Assembly (NCBI RefSeq): GCF_030067675.1
Contig: NZ_JASJEV010000003.1
Location: forward strand, 346,580-410,579
Direction: 5' to 3'
DNA: 64,000 nt
Source: Chelatococcus albus
GTDB taxonomy: Bacteria; Pseudomonadota; Alphaproteobacteria; Rhizobiales; Beijerinckiaceae
A program made the position numbers and the translations under genes. This document shows, one piece after another, positions 51,622 through 59,857 of this stretch. Position 1 is the stretch's first letter. The number at the start of each line of letters is the position of its first letter. The notes beneath the pieces were generated by a model, which did not search any database, was not told the origin of the DNA, and saw nothing but the letters and a program-made list of their open reading frames with translations.

Positions 51622-52418
51622 CTATGACGACGCCACGGCTCTCGGCTCCCCTTTGGCGATCACCCACTCCAGCGCCGCATCGGCGATGTCCTCCCATCCG
51701 GGTGCGGCGATCAGGAAATGGCTGCGGCCTGGGAAACTGGTGGCTTCGGTGAGCGCGCCCGAAGCTTCATAGCAACTCAGATTCTGCCGAACCATGCCCG
51801 GCTCGACGATGCGATCATTCTCCCCGCTTATCAAGAGCAGTGGCGCACGATCGGCCTTCTTCCAAGCGACGGACGCACCGAGGCCCAGCACCGACTGGTA
51901 ATAGATGCGGCCCGGTGCGGGGACGATATGACGGTCGAACGCCTGACGTTGCTCAGACTCGGGCAGGCCATTCGCAAAGTTCTTCGCGAACTGCTTGACG
52001 ACATGCTCAAGGCCCGGCTCCAACCGCACCATGCGAGAAAGACCGGAAGCGCCGAAAGAAATGCCTTCGCGCCGGGTTTGATGCCAGCGGCGAGGCCGGG
52101 ATCGATCGAGACGCCGGCCGCGCCTAGACCGCGATCGAGCAACATCTGCACGATCAATCCCCCATAGGAATGCCCGATCAGGACCGGCTGCTCCGGCAGG
52201 GTGGCGATGATTGCCGCGTAGTGATCCACGATCTTACCGAGGGTCAGCTTTCCGAGTTCGGGATGCGGCGCGCGGCGAAGTTCCTCGGCGGGGCGGTCCA
52301 TGAGCGGCCAGGCCGGCGCGAGAACCTTATAGCCCTGCGCTTCGTAACGATCGATCCAGGGCTGCCAGATGGCAGGCGTCAGCCAAGCGCCGTGAATGAG
52401 GAGAATGGTCTTGGACAT
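51622..52418 (-). pseudogene. frameshifted alpha/beta hydrolase
   Basis: The N-terminal part starts at MSKTILLIHGAWLTPAIWQPW (52418), preceded by AAGGA, and carries the nucleophile elbow GHSYGGLI. After ALSMS (about 52014) homology jumps to another frame, which continues KQFAKNFANGLPESEQRQ to the C-terminus with the acid in SGENDRIVEP and the histidine in GRSHFL. The 797-base total is not a multiple of three. All catalytic residues survive, so the single frameshift is recent, or else an error in the sequence. Confidence 0.85.
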
Positions 52419-52511
52419 GGTTGCGTTTCCTTTTCGGCAGGCGGCCATGCCCTTCAGGGGGCATGGCCGCCGGTTCGGAGAAGATGCGTTCATGCGACGG
52501 GCGACGTTCGA

Positions 52512-53114
52512 TCAGTCGAACTTCACGAGGTTGAGCGCTGGGAGCGGTCCACCGGGGAACTGGACGAGGCGTCCGCCGACTGAGATCGGTCCGAGGTCGA
52601 TGCCGAAGAAGCCGAGCCGGTCGATCAGTGCGCCGACCTCCGCCTTCGATCCGGCCTCGTCGCCGGAATAGAACAGCACGCGGCGGCCACCCTCGGCGCG
52701 CGGATCGCCCGACAGCAGGTGCGGCTGCAGGTGATTGAAGGCTTTGACCACCCGCGCGCCGGGCACGAGGCCCGTGAAGACCTCGCTGGAGAGCCGGCCA
52801 TTGAGCTCGGCGGGCCTGAACAGCGGCGCTTCGATCGGATTGTTGGCGTCGATGACGATGCGGCCGCCGAAGTCAGGAAGGCCAGCGAGCGCGCCCGGCA
52901 GCTTCGACCAGTTGACCGCGACGAGCACGATGTCCTTCGACGCCGCTTCCTCACGGGTGCCGGTCTCGATGGTCGGGCCGATGGCGGCCACCACATCCTT
53001 CAGGCTATCCGGGCCACGGCTGTTGGAAAGCGTGGCGCGGATGTTGTTGTTGGCAAGAGCCGTTGCGAAGGCGCGGCCGATATTGCCAGCGCCGATGATG
53101 CCGATGCTGTTCAT
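52512..53114 (-). CDS. NAD(P)-binding oxidoreductase (F420-dependent NADP reductase-like)
   Basis: A 200-residue Rossmann-fold protein. The N-terminal motif MNSIGIIGAGNIGRAFATALANN binds the dinucleotide, followed by DIVLVAVNWSKLPGAL, VIDANNPIE and VVKAFNHLQP, all typical of the NPD-type reductase family that includes archaeal F420:NADP oxidoreductase. In proteobacteria such genes usually act on unknown substrates with NADPH. It is 36 bases from the SDR gene upstream and in the same direction as the broken hydrolase, forming a small oxidoreductase operon opposite a LysR gene. Confidence 0.86.
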   Translation of the reverse strand: MNSIGIIGAGNIGRAFATALANNNIRATLSNSRGPDSLKDVVAAIGPTIETGTREEAASKDIVLVAVNWSKLPGALAGLPDFGGRIVIDANNPIEAPLFRPAELNGRLSSEVFTGLVPGARVVKAFNHLQPHLLSGDPRAEGGRRVLFYSGDEAGSKAEVGALIDRLGFFGIDLGPISVGGRLVQFPGGPLPALNLVKFD

Positions 53115-53150
53115 GGCAGAGTCCTTTCAGGGGTTCGAGTATCAGGAGGA

Positions 53151-53903
53151 TCAGGCAGTCAGACCGCCATCGGCCACGATGTCCGCGCCGGTGACGAAGG
53201 CCGCATCGGGGCTGGCGAGGAAAGCGACGACGCTGGCGATCTCGGCGGGTTGGCCATAGCGGCCGATTGCCATGCCGGGGCCGACGATGGCAGCGACAGG
53301 ACCGTCCGCCGGGTTCATGTCGGTATCGGTCGGGCCGGGATGGACCGTGTTGACGGTGATGCCCTTGGGACCGAGGTCGCGCACGAGGCTCCGATTGAAG
53401 CCAGTGATCGCGCCCTTGGTCAGCGTATAGACCGAGGCGGTCGGGAACGCTGCATAGCGTGTCATGGACGAGCCGATATGGATGATGCGCCCGCCCGGCG
53501 TCATGTGCCGCACCGCCTCCTGGGTGGCGACGAACACTCCGGTGACGTTGACGGCGATCATCCGCTCATAGTCTTCGAACTTGAAGTCCTCGATAGGGGC
53601 GTTCACCGCTACACCGGCATTGTTGACGAGGATGTCGATGCCGCCGAAGGCCGAGACGGTCTTCGCTACGGCCGCGCGCACCGCTTCGGGGCTGCCGGCG
53701 TCCGCCGCGATGGCGAGAGCCTTGCCACCGGCTGCCTCGATGTCGGCGACAACTTGGGCGGCCTTGTCAGGCGAGGCACTGTAGGTGATGGCGACCGCCG
53801 CTCCATCAACGGCAAGTTTCTTCGCGATGGCTGCCCCGATCGAGCGCGAGCCGCCGGTGACAAGGGCAACCTTGCCGGTTAGGGGATGGGTGGGATTGGT
53901 CAT
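53151..53903 (-). CDS. short-chain dehydrogenase/reductase (SDR family)
   Basis: A 250-residue classical SDR. The cofactor motif is VTGGSRSIGAAIAKKL, followed by NNAGV, the catalytic serine in IGSSMTRYAAF, and YTLTK (the YxxxK pair). The C-terminus ends in VTGADIVADGGLTA. The substrate is not predictable; FabG-like ketoreductases are the closest type. It is first in the operon and divergent from the LysR gene over 106 bases, which should contain the operator. Confidence 0.92.
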   Translation of the reverse strand: MTNPTHPLTGKVALVTGGSRSIGAAIAKKLAVDGAAVAITYSASPDKAAQVVADIEAAGGKALAIAADAGSPEAVRAAVAKTVSAFGGIDILVNNAGVAVNAPIEDFKFEDYERMIAVNVTGVFVATQEAVRHMTPGGRIIHIGSSMTRYAAFPTASVYTLTKGAITGFNRSLVRDLGPKGITVNTVHPGPTDTDMNPADGPVAAIVGPGMAIGRYGQPAEIASVVAFLASPDAAFVTGADIVADGGLTA

Positions 53904-54009
53904 TGTCTTCGCTCCGTTTGCGTTTCGATGGAGCGAAGATGGCCCATTTATTTCCTTTCGATTAGCCGGTAATGTCTTGATCTGATTTCAAGCAATCGTT
54001 GAAGGCAAC

Positions 54010-54939
54010 ATGGAGACGCTGGCCAATCTCGAAAGCTTCGTCAAAAGCGCGGAAACCTCCAGCTTCTCGGAGGCGGCGCGGCGCATGGCGCTCACCCCGG
54101 CCGCCGTCAGCCGCAACGTGGCGATGCTGGAGCGGAACCTTGGCGTGCGGCTGTTCCAGCGCTCCACGCGCAAGCTCGTGCTGACCGAGGCTGGCGAACG
54201 CTTCCTTCTGTCGATCGGCGGCAATCTCGACGCCCTACAGGCGGCTATCGCCGATGCCTCGTCCGGTGCATCCGAGCCGGCGGGCGTGCTGAAGGTCAGC
54301 CTCAGCCCTACCTTTGGTGTCACCCACATCCTGCCGCTGTTGTCGGAACTCCTGCGCCGATACCCGCTCATCCGGCCCGAATGGCATTTTGAGAACCGCC
54401 CGGTCGATCTTGTCGCCGAGGGCTATGACGTAGCGATCGGCGGGGGCTTCGATCTTGCTCCGGGCATCGTCGCCCGGACGTTGGCACCCGCCCACATCAT
54501 CGCCGTGGCGTCGCCCGCCTACATGGCGGAACGCACGCCGCCGACCGATCCGGCCGGACTGTCGCAGTTCGACGGGATCGTCATGCGCTCGCTTAGGACC
54601 GGCCGCGTCCGTCATTGGGCAATGCGGGATGCAGTGGGAGCCGAAATGCTGGCGCCGTTGCGCGAAACGATTGTCGTCAACGACCCGGCGGCGATGCGCG
54701 AAGCGGCAAGGCTCGGCCTCGGCGTGGCGATGCTCGCCGTGCCCGACGTCCTGCCGGAGCTTGAGAACGGCAGCCTCGTTCGCCTTCTTCCACATTGGTA
54801 CTCCGATGCAGGGGCAATTTCGCTTTACTATGCCTCGCGCACCCTCCTGCCAGCCAAGACACGGGCCTTCGTCGATCTGGTCGCGGAGGTGTTCAAACGG
54901 GATCGATTGGCCGAACGATTTGCCGGGAGTCTTGGATGA
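54010..54939 (+). CDS. LysR-family transcriptional regulator (divergent to SDR operon)
   Basis: A 309-residue LysR regulator of the AaeR/DsdC-like group common beside SDR genes. The helix-turn-helix reads LESFVKSAETSSFSEAARRMALTPAAVSRNVAMLERNLGVRLFQRSTRKLVLTEAG. The effector domain starts near GVLKVSLSPTFGVTHILPLLSELL. It probably represses or activates the divergent SDR operon, whose other members are the NAD(P)-binding protein and the broken hydrolase. Confidence 0.92.
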   Translation: METLANLESFVKSAETSSFSEAARRMALTPAAVSRNVAMLERNLGVRLFQRSTRKLVLTEAGERFLLSIGGNLDALQAAIADASSGASEPAGVLKVSLSPTFGVTHILPLLSELLRRYPLIRPEWHFENRPVDLVAEGYDVAIGGGFDLAPGIVARTLAPAHIIAVASPAYMAERTPPTDPAGLSQFDGIVMRSLRTGRVRHWAMRDAVGAEMLAPLRETIVVNDPAAMREAARLGLGVAMLAVPDVLPELENGSLVRLLPHWYSDAGAISLYYASRTLLPAKTRAFVDLVAEVFKRDRLAERFAGSLG

Positions 54940-54985
54940 CAATGGGCAAGCCAGCGGTCGTGCAGAAACGGCAACGTTTGCGTAG

Positions 54986-55789
54986 CTACCCGTGTCGCCA
55001 CACTTTGATCGCGCTGGCCAGCAGGATGATCGCCAGCAACGGCAATAGCACGTCGCTTGACACCAGCCCGAGGAGTTGCGCGCCGACAAAGCTACCCACA
55101 ATGGAGCCAGCCGCCATCACCAGCACGAACGTCTTGTTGCGGCCGAGAACGGCGAAGCTGCTGTCGCGACTATATCGCGTGAAGCCCATCAGCATGGTCG
55201 GCAAACTGACCGCCAGCGAGAGGCTGCCAGCGAGCTTGATGTCGCAACCGAAGAGGAGAACGAGCGTCGGGATGAGAAGCTCGCCGCCGGCAACACCGAG
55301 AAGCGACGCGACAACGCCGATTGCCGCGCCTGCGATGATGCCAGCGATGATCTGAGCCGAGCCTCCAAGCAGAGGATGACCGCCGCCCTGCGGATCATGA
55401 CCGATCAACAGCACCACTGCGATCATCACCAGCAGCGCGGCGATGATCCGATAAAGCGCTCCGGACTTCAGCCGCGTCGCCCAGCCGGCCCCGAACCAGG
55501 CACCGGCTAAGCTTCCGGCCAGCAGGTTGACGATCACCGGCCAATTCGCTGCCACATCCACCCACGGAACCGTCGAAGCTCTGAACGGCAATGCCGACGC
55601 GACCACGACAAGGCTCATGGCCTTGTTGAGGATCACCGCTTCCAGCGCGTGGAAGCGGAAAGCGCCAATGAGCAGCGGGAGGCGGAATTCGGCTCCGCCG
55701 AGCCCGATCAAGCCGCCAAGGGCACCGATGCCGGCGCCTCCCGAGAAAGCGGTGAATGGACTTCGAGGCGTCGTCTCGGCCAATGTCAT
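54986..55789 (-). CDS. TauE/SafE-type sulfite/anion exporter family membrane protein
   Basis: A 267-residue membrane protein with about 8 helices. The duplicated TauE fold is visible: GAGIGALGGLIGLGGAEFRLPLLIGAF in the first half and IIAGIIAGAAIGVVASLLGVAGGELLIPTLVLLFGCDIKLAGSLSLAVSLPTM in the second. Family members export sulfite, sulfoacetate or related anions. The ATG overlaps the modC stop codon (ATGA), so it belongs to the molybdate operon, an uncommon partner. Confidence 0.88.
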   Translation of the reverse strand: MTLAETTPRSPFTAFSGGAGIGALGGLIGLGGAEFRLPLLIGAFRFHALEAVILNKAMSLVVVASALPFRASTVPWVDVAANWPVIVNLLAGSLAGAWFGAGWATRLKSGALYRIIAALLVMIAVVLLIGHDPQGGGHPLLGGSAQIIAGIIAGAAIGVVASLLGVAGGELLIPTLVLLFGCDIKLAGSLSLAVSLPTMLMGFTRYSRDSSFAVLGRNKTFVLVMAAGSIVGSFVGAQLLGLVSSDVLLPLLAIILLASAIKVWRHG

Positions 55790-56517
55790 GCTGAATCCTC
55801 CAAAGGGATGTCCAGCGCTTCTCGGACACGTGCGCTCGCGGGCGCTGATAGAACCTCGGCTGTCGGGCCCGTTTGCAGCGTCTCGCCCCGGTCGAGGACG
55901 CACAGCGCGTCGGCAAGATCGGCGGCTTCATCCAGGTCGTGGGTAACGAGCAGGATGGGCATCGAAACGGCGGTGCGAAGTTCGCGGAGCTCCCGGTGAA
56001 GGCTGCGGCGCGTGCGTCGATCGACCGCGGAGAAGGGTTCGTCGAGAAGCAGAACGGCAGGATCACGGGCGAGTGCTCGAGCAACGGCGACCCGCTGCTG
56101 TTGGCCGCCGGACAGCGCCGCCGGTTTGCGATCCTCAAGTCCGTCGAGATGAACCAAGCGTAGCAGAGCACGGGCTCGCTCGGAGTGCTCCTTTGGCGGT
56201 CGGTGCGCGAGAGCTGCCTTTACGTTGTCGAGCGCCGTCATGTGCGGGAACAGCGCATAGCTCTGAAACACGAGGCCGACTGACCGGCGATGCGGAGGCA
56301 CGGCGAGGCCGGCGCTGGCATCGAACCAGAGATCTCCATTGCACTGGATTCGACCGGAGGCGGGACGATAGAGTCCGGCGATCGCTCGCAGGATCGTCGA
56401 TTTGCCGCTGCCGGACGGACCGACGAGGGCCAAAACCTCGCCTGGGGCGCATGAGAACTCGGCCGATAGCGGGATCGGCCCGGATTGCTCGACGGTGACG
56501 CGCAATCCCTCAGACAT
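55786..56517 (-). CDS. modC: molybdate ABC transporter ATP-binding protein
   Basis: A 243-residue ABC ATPase. Walker [29 protein letters not shown], signature [15 protein letters not shown], Walker B VLLLDEPFSAVD and the switch VTHDLDEAADL are intact. It is shorter than classical ModC (about 350) because the C-terminal molybdate-binding MOP domain is absent. It overlaps modB by 8 bases and the TauE gene by 4. Confidence 0.88.
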   Translation of the reverse strand: MSEGLRVTVEQSGPIPLSAEFSCAPGEVLALVGPSGSGKSTILRAIAGLYRPASGRIQCNGDLWFDASAGLAVPPHRRSVGLVFQSYALFPHMTALDNVKAALAHRPPKEHSERARALLRLVHLDGLEDRKPAALSGGQQQRVAVARALARDPAVLLLDEPFSAVDRRTRRSLHRELRELRTAVSMPILLVTHDLDEAADLADALCVLDRGETLQTGPTAEVLSAPASARVREALDIPLEDSA

Positions 56518-57187
56518 AGCGGCGCCCAATCCCGCGGGAGAGCATGAACGTGACGCCGAGCGCGACGAGCGAGAGCGCGAGCAGCAATGCCGACATCGCA
56601 CCGGCAGCCGCGTTGTCGAATGCCTGGACACGGTCGTAGATCGATATGGCGATGGTCTTCGTCTGGCCGGGAATGCTCCCGCCGACCATCAGGACAACAC
56701 CAAACTCGCCGAGCGTATGAGCGAAGGAAAGCACAAGACCCGTGACGATCCCCGGCCACGCAAGCGGCAGTTCGATCCGGATGAGCACCCGCCACGGCGA
56801 CATGCCCGAGCAGGCTGCTGCCTCCCGCACGTCGGGCGGGATGGCCTCGAACGCCCGCTGCATCGGCTGGATCGCGAAGGGCAGATTGACCAGAACGGAG
56901 GCTGCCAGCAGCCCCTCGAAGCTGAAGACGAGCGAGTGGCCGAACAGCGCCTGGTAGGCCCGACCAAACACCGAAGCGCCGCCGAAGCTGACGAGGAGAT
57001 AGTAGCCGATGACGGTCGGCGGCAGGACGAGCGGAAGGGCGACAGCGGCCTCAGCCAGGCTCTTTCCAGCGAACGCGCGATAGGCGAGCAGGCGGCCGAG
57101 GATCACGCCGACCGGAAGCAGGATCAGGATGGTGAGCGCCCCCAGGCGCAGGGAAAGTGCGAATGCCGGCCAGTCCATGAGTGCCAT
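56510..57187 (-). CDS. modB: molybdate ABC transporter permease
   Basis: A 225-residue permease with about 5 helices. ALPLVLPPTVIGYYLLVSFG and the C-terminal GEFGVVLMVGGSIPGQTKTIAISIYDRVQAFDNAAAG are diagnostic of ModB. The EAA loop reads REAAACSGMSPWRVLIRIELPLAWPGIV. M4 is an alternative start. It is 6 bases from modA. Confidence 0.92.
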   Translation of the reverse strand: MALMDWPAFALSLRLGALTILILLPVGVILGRLLAYRAFAGKSLAEAAVALPLVLPPTVIGYYLLVSFGGASVFGRAYQALFGHSLVFSFEGLLAASVLVNLPFAIQPMQRAFEAIPPDVREAAACSGMSPWRVLIRIELPLAWPGIVTGLVLSFAHTLGEFGVVLMVGGSIPGQTKTIAISIYDRVQAFDNAAAGAMSALLLALSLVALGVTFMLSRGIGRRYV

Positions 57188-57193
57188 AGCCGG

Positions 57194-58108
57194 TCAGGTT
57201 GCCTCGCCCGGCAGCACAAATCCGTACTTGCGGAAGATCGCGCGTGCTGCGGGCTGCTGGACGTAAGCATAGAACGCTCGCGCGGTGTCGCCGGCGCCCT
57301 TGAGAAGCACCATGCTCTGGCGAAGCGGTTTGTGCCACTCGGCCGGGATCAGCACGTATGAGCCGCGATCACTGACATGCTGCGACAGGGCCAGCGAATA
57401 GGCGAATATGCCGCCTTGCGAGGAGCCCGACGTGGCGAACTGTGCTGCCTGAGAGACATTCTCACCAAGAACCAGCCTCGGCTGCACGGCATCCCACAGG
57501 CCGCGTGAACGCAAGGCCTCCTCGGCAGCTCGCCCATAGGGGGCGTGTTCGGGATTGGCGATTGCGAACCGTTGGATTCGCCCGTCGGCGAGCGCTGCCC
57601 GTAAATCGGCGAGTTCGGCGTCGACCCTGAGCGACGAGCCTGTAGGTGCAAACAATACGATACGGCCGATCGCATAGAGCGTGCCGCCGTCCTCGGTTTT
57701 GCCTGCTTCAGAGAGCTGCCGCACAAACCCTTCGTCGGCAGACAGGAACATCTGGAACGGGGCACCCTGCTGAATCTGGCGAAGGAAATTTCCGGATGAT
57801 CCGAAGGTTAGGTTGACGCTCTGGCCGGTATCCTTCGTGAATGAGGCCGCGATCTCCTGAAGGGCAAATTGTAGATCGGAGGCCGCGGCAATGTTCGGTG
57901 GTTGCGTCTGTTGGGCCGCCACTCTCGAGATCGAGGTTGAAACGCCAAGCAGCGCGAGACCGAGGCTCAAGATCACAAGGCCTCGGCGTATCCAGTCGGT
58001 TGAAAGGCCGGCGCCGGCACCGAAGGCCGAGGCGTGATTGGTCGGCGTCGCTGGTTTGTTCTCGTCGCGGCCTGCCGCGAGATCAGAAGGTGCCGAAGGT
58101 CGGTTCAT
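57194..58108 (-). CDS. modA: molybdate ABC transporter substrate-binding protein
   Basis: A 304-residue periplasmic binding protein. NIAAASDLQFALQEIAASFTKDTGQSVNLTFGSSGNFLRQIQQGAPFQMFLSADEGFVRQL carries the oxyanion-binding serines typical of ModA. The N-terminus is odd: about 36 polar residues precede the signal helix (IRRGLVILSLGLALLGVSTSISRVAAQQ), so the true start may lie further in, or the protein has a long cytoplasmic lead. ATG 58108 is used; a TTG 30 bases upstream is less likely. Confidence 0.9.
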   Translation of the reverse strand: MNRPSAPSDLAAGRDENKPATPTNHASAFGAGAGLSTDWIRRGLVILSLGLALLGVSTSISRVAAQQTQPPNIAAASDLQFALQEIAASFTKDTGQSVNLTFGSSGNFLRQIQQGAPFQMFLSADEGFVRQLSEAGKTEDGGTLYAIGRIVLFAPTGSSLRVDAELADLRAALADGRIQRFAIANPEHAPYGRAAEEALRSRGLWDAVQPRLVLGENVSQAAQFATSGSSQGGIFAYSLALSQHVSDRGSYVLIPAEWHKPLRQSMVLLKGAGDTARAFYAYVQQPAARAIFRKYGFVLPGEAT

Positions 58109-58148
58109 TTCGCGCCTCGCGTTCCGGATGGGTTCCAAGCCGGCCCGC

Positions 58149-58310
58149 GCGAAAACGCACGAAAGTAGATGAAAGCGTATGATACCGCCGGCCGACCTGC
58201 TGTTTCGTTCGAGTTAGAGCCCAAAAACAGCCTTCATGTAAAGCGAAAGCGCATGAAAGTGGCTGGAACTTCAAACGAAATGCATCTATCGATACGAAAT
58301 TAGACGAACC
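58149..58310. promoter_or_regulatory. array of helically phased GAAA repeats (probable operator of the mod regulator)
   Basis: In the divergent gap between modA and the regulator, GAAA occurs at 58151, 58161 and 58171, then GAAA/GAAC at 58245, 58255, 58266, 58277, 58296 and 58306, that is at steps of about 10 to 11 bases. Two 20-base units, GCGAAAACGCACGAAAGTAG (58149) and GCGAAAGCGCATGAAAGTGG (58243), agree at 17 positions. Regular helical phasing suggests several protein subunits side by side on one face of the DNA. Confidence 0.6.
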
Positions 58311-58329
58311 GATATGTGGAGTGAGCCCG

Positions 58330-59283
58330 ATGGCTACCCGTGACGCGCTGACCGTTGAGGATGTGGCGGGGCTGCTGAACGTCAGTCGGAGCGGGATTTA
58401 TGCTCTGATCAAGAATGGAGAGATCGGCTCCTACAAGGTGGGCCGCAAGATCCGCTTCACCGAAGCGCATGTCCGGGATTACGTCACTCGTTCCGGACGA
58501 GAGCCGCGTCGGCAGGAAGCCTACGGCTCTGTCGCCCTCGACGAGAACAAGTATTTCGACCTCTCTACGGGTAGGCGCGGTGGCGAGGGGTTCGTCATAT
58601 GCGGACAGGATCTCATTCTCGATATCCTGTCGAACTTCATGCGCATGCACGGCGTGACGGCGCTGCGCGCCTATATCGGCAGCTACGACAGCCTCGTTTC
58701 CCTCTATCACGACAAGGTCAGCGTCGCGACGGCCCATCTGTGGGACAGTTCGAGTGACGACTACAACGTCCCCCACGTCCGCACTCTTCTGCCCGGCATT
58801 CGTTGCACCATCATCAACGTCACCTATCGGACGCAGGGGCTCTATGTCGCCAAAGGCAATCCCAAGAACATCCAGACATGGAGCGACTTCGCTCGCGACG
58901 ACATTCGGATGATCAACCGCGAGAAGGGAGCCGGCTCGCGCGTTCTTCTCGATGAGAACCTGAAGCTGCTCGATCTCTATGGCAGCCAGGTCGCCGGATA
59001 TGACGAGGAGAACCAATCGCATCTGGCCGTGGCCAGTGCCGTTGGACGCGGGGAGGCGGACATCGCGGTCGGCACCGAGAAGATCGCCCGCCAGGTCGAG
59101 AACATAGACTTCGTCCCGATGAAGAGGGAGCGGTATGATCTCGTCGTCAAGACCGAGCGTGTCGACACGCCGGAAATCAAGACGCTGTTCGAAATCCTGC
59201 GGTCAGCGAAGTTTCAGAACGAGTTCAAGAGTATTGGCGGGTACGACATCAGCGACATGGGAAAGATCATTCACGAGACATGA
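58330..59283 (+). CDS. HTH/PBP-like one-component regulator (probable molybdate- or substrate-responsive)
   Basis: A 317-residue fusion. Residues about 5 to 55 are an excisionase-type helix-turn-helix (TVEDVAGLLNVSRSGIYALIKNGEIGSYKVGRKIRFTEAHVRDYV). The rest is a PBP_like domain related to molybdate/tungstate-binding proteins (YIGSYDSLVSLYHDKVSVATAHLWD, YNVPHVRTLLPG, YRTQGLYVAKGNP). Such proteins often regulate oxyanion transport. It is divergent from modABC, and phased repeats lie in the gap. The ATG at 58330 follows GGAG; a GTG 9 bases upstream is possible. Confidence 0.87.
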   Translation: MATRDALTVEDVAGLLNVSRSGIYALIKNGEIGSYKVGRKIRFTEAHVRDYVTRSGREPRRQEAYGSVALDENKYFDLSTGRRGGEGFVICGQDLILDILSNFMRMHGVTALRAYIGSYDSLVSLYHDKVSVATAHLWDSSSDDYNVPHVRTLLPGIRCTIINVTYRTQGLYVAKGNPKNIQTWSDFARDDIRMINREKGAGSRVLLDENLKLLDLYGSQVAGYDEENQSHLAVASAVGRGEADIAVGTEKIARQVENIDFVPMKRERYDLVVKTERVDTPEIKTLFEILRSAKFQNEFKSIGGYDISDMGKIIHET

Positions 59284-59857
59284 TCTGGTCTGCTGACGGA
59301 ATACCTCCTCCCAAAAAATAGCGCGCGCCGACGCGCATTCAAACAGTTCTTTGTTATACGGTAAGAACGTCGTCTCTTTCGACAAGATTGCGACTGCCTT
59401 GAGGCGGCCGGGAAGACATCACGTAGACTTCTGCAATTATAGAGAGGCAATAGATAATGTCTGCCTCTATTCCTAAGAGAAATTGCCGATCCCTTCACGG
59501 ACTGAAATAAACACTTGGATCGCTTCGCCCAATAGCAGCGATCAGGACGTCAGGGTTTACGGCTTTCCGGTCATTCCTATCCTGATCCGGTTCATGTGCC
59601 CAGCCTCCGCTCCGCTCTGACCGGGCGAGGTGCTTGGGGGCGCTGCCCCCTCGCGCGGCACAAGAGCAGACGCGCGGTATCCCCAGCCTTCCGCGCGGAT
59701 GCATGCTGCGCACCTTCGTCATGACGTCGATCCGCTTGTGCAGGCCGGGTGATCCCCCTCCGCCGTCTGCCCTTGCGCCTTGCACCCCCCGGTCTCGGCG
59801 ACGGCCAGGGTTGCAGCGCAGCGCTGCGCTCCAACCCAAGCCAATAGGAGAATGACC
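59284..59857. other. intergenic region with hairpins upstream of the ParB-like gene
   Basis: About 570 bases without a supported gene. The left half is AT-rich. GGGGGCGCTGCCCCC at 59636-59650 is a near-perfect hairpin flanked by GCGAGG and TCGC. At 59808-59837 a 30-base near-perfect palindrome (arms GGGTTG and CAACCC outside AGCGCA/TGCGCT) ends 8 bases before the AGGAG ribosome site of the ParB-like gene. Such structures are common upstream of these plasmid-type genes and may control translation or serve as a binding site. Confidence 0.6.
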
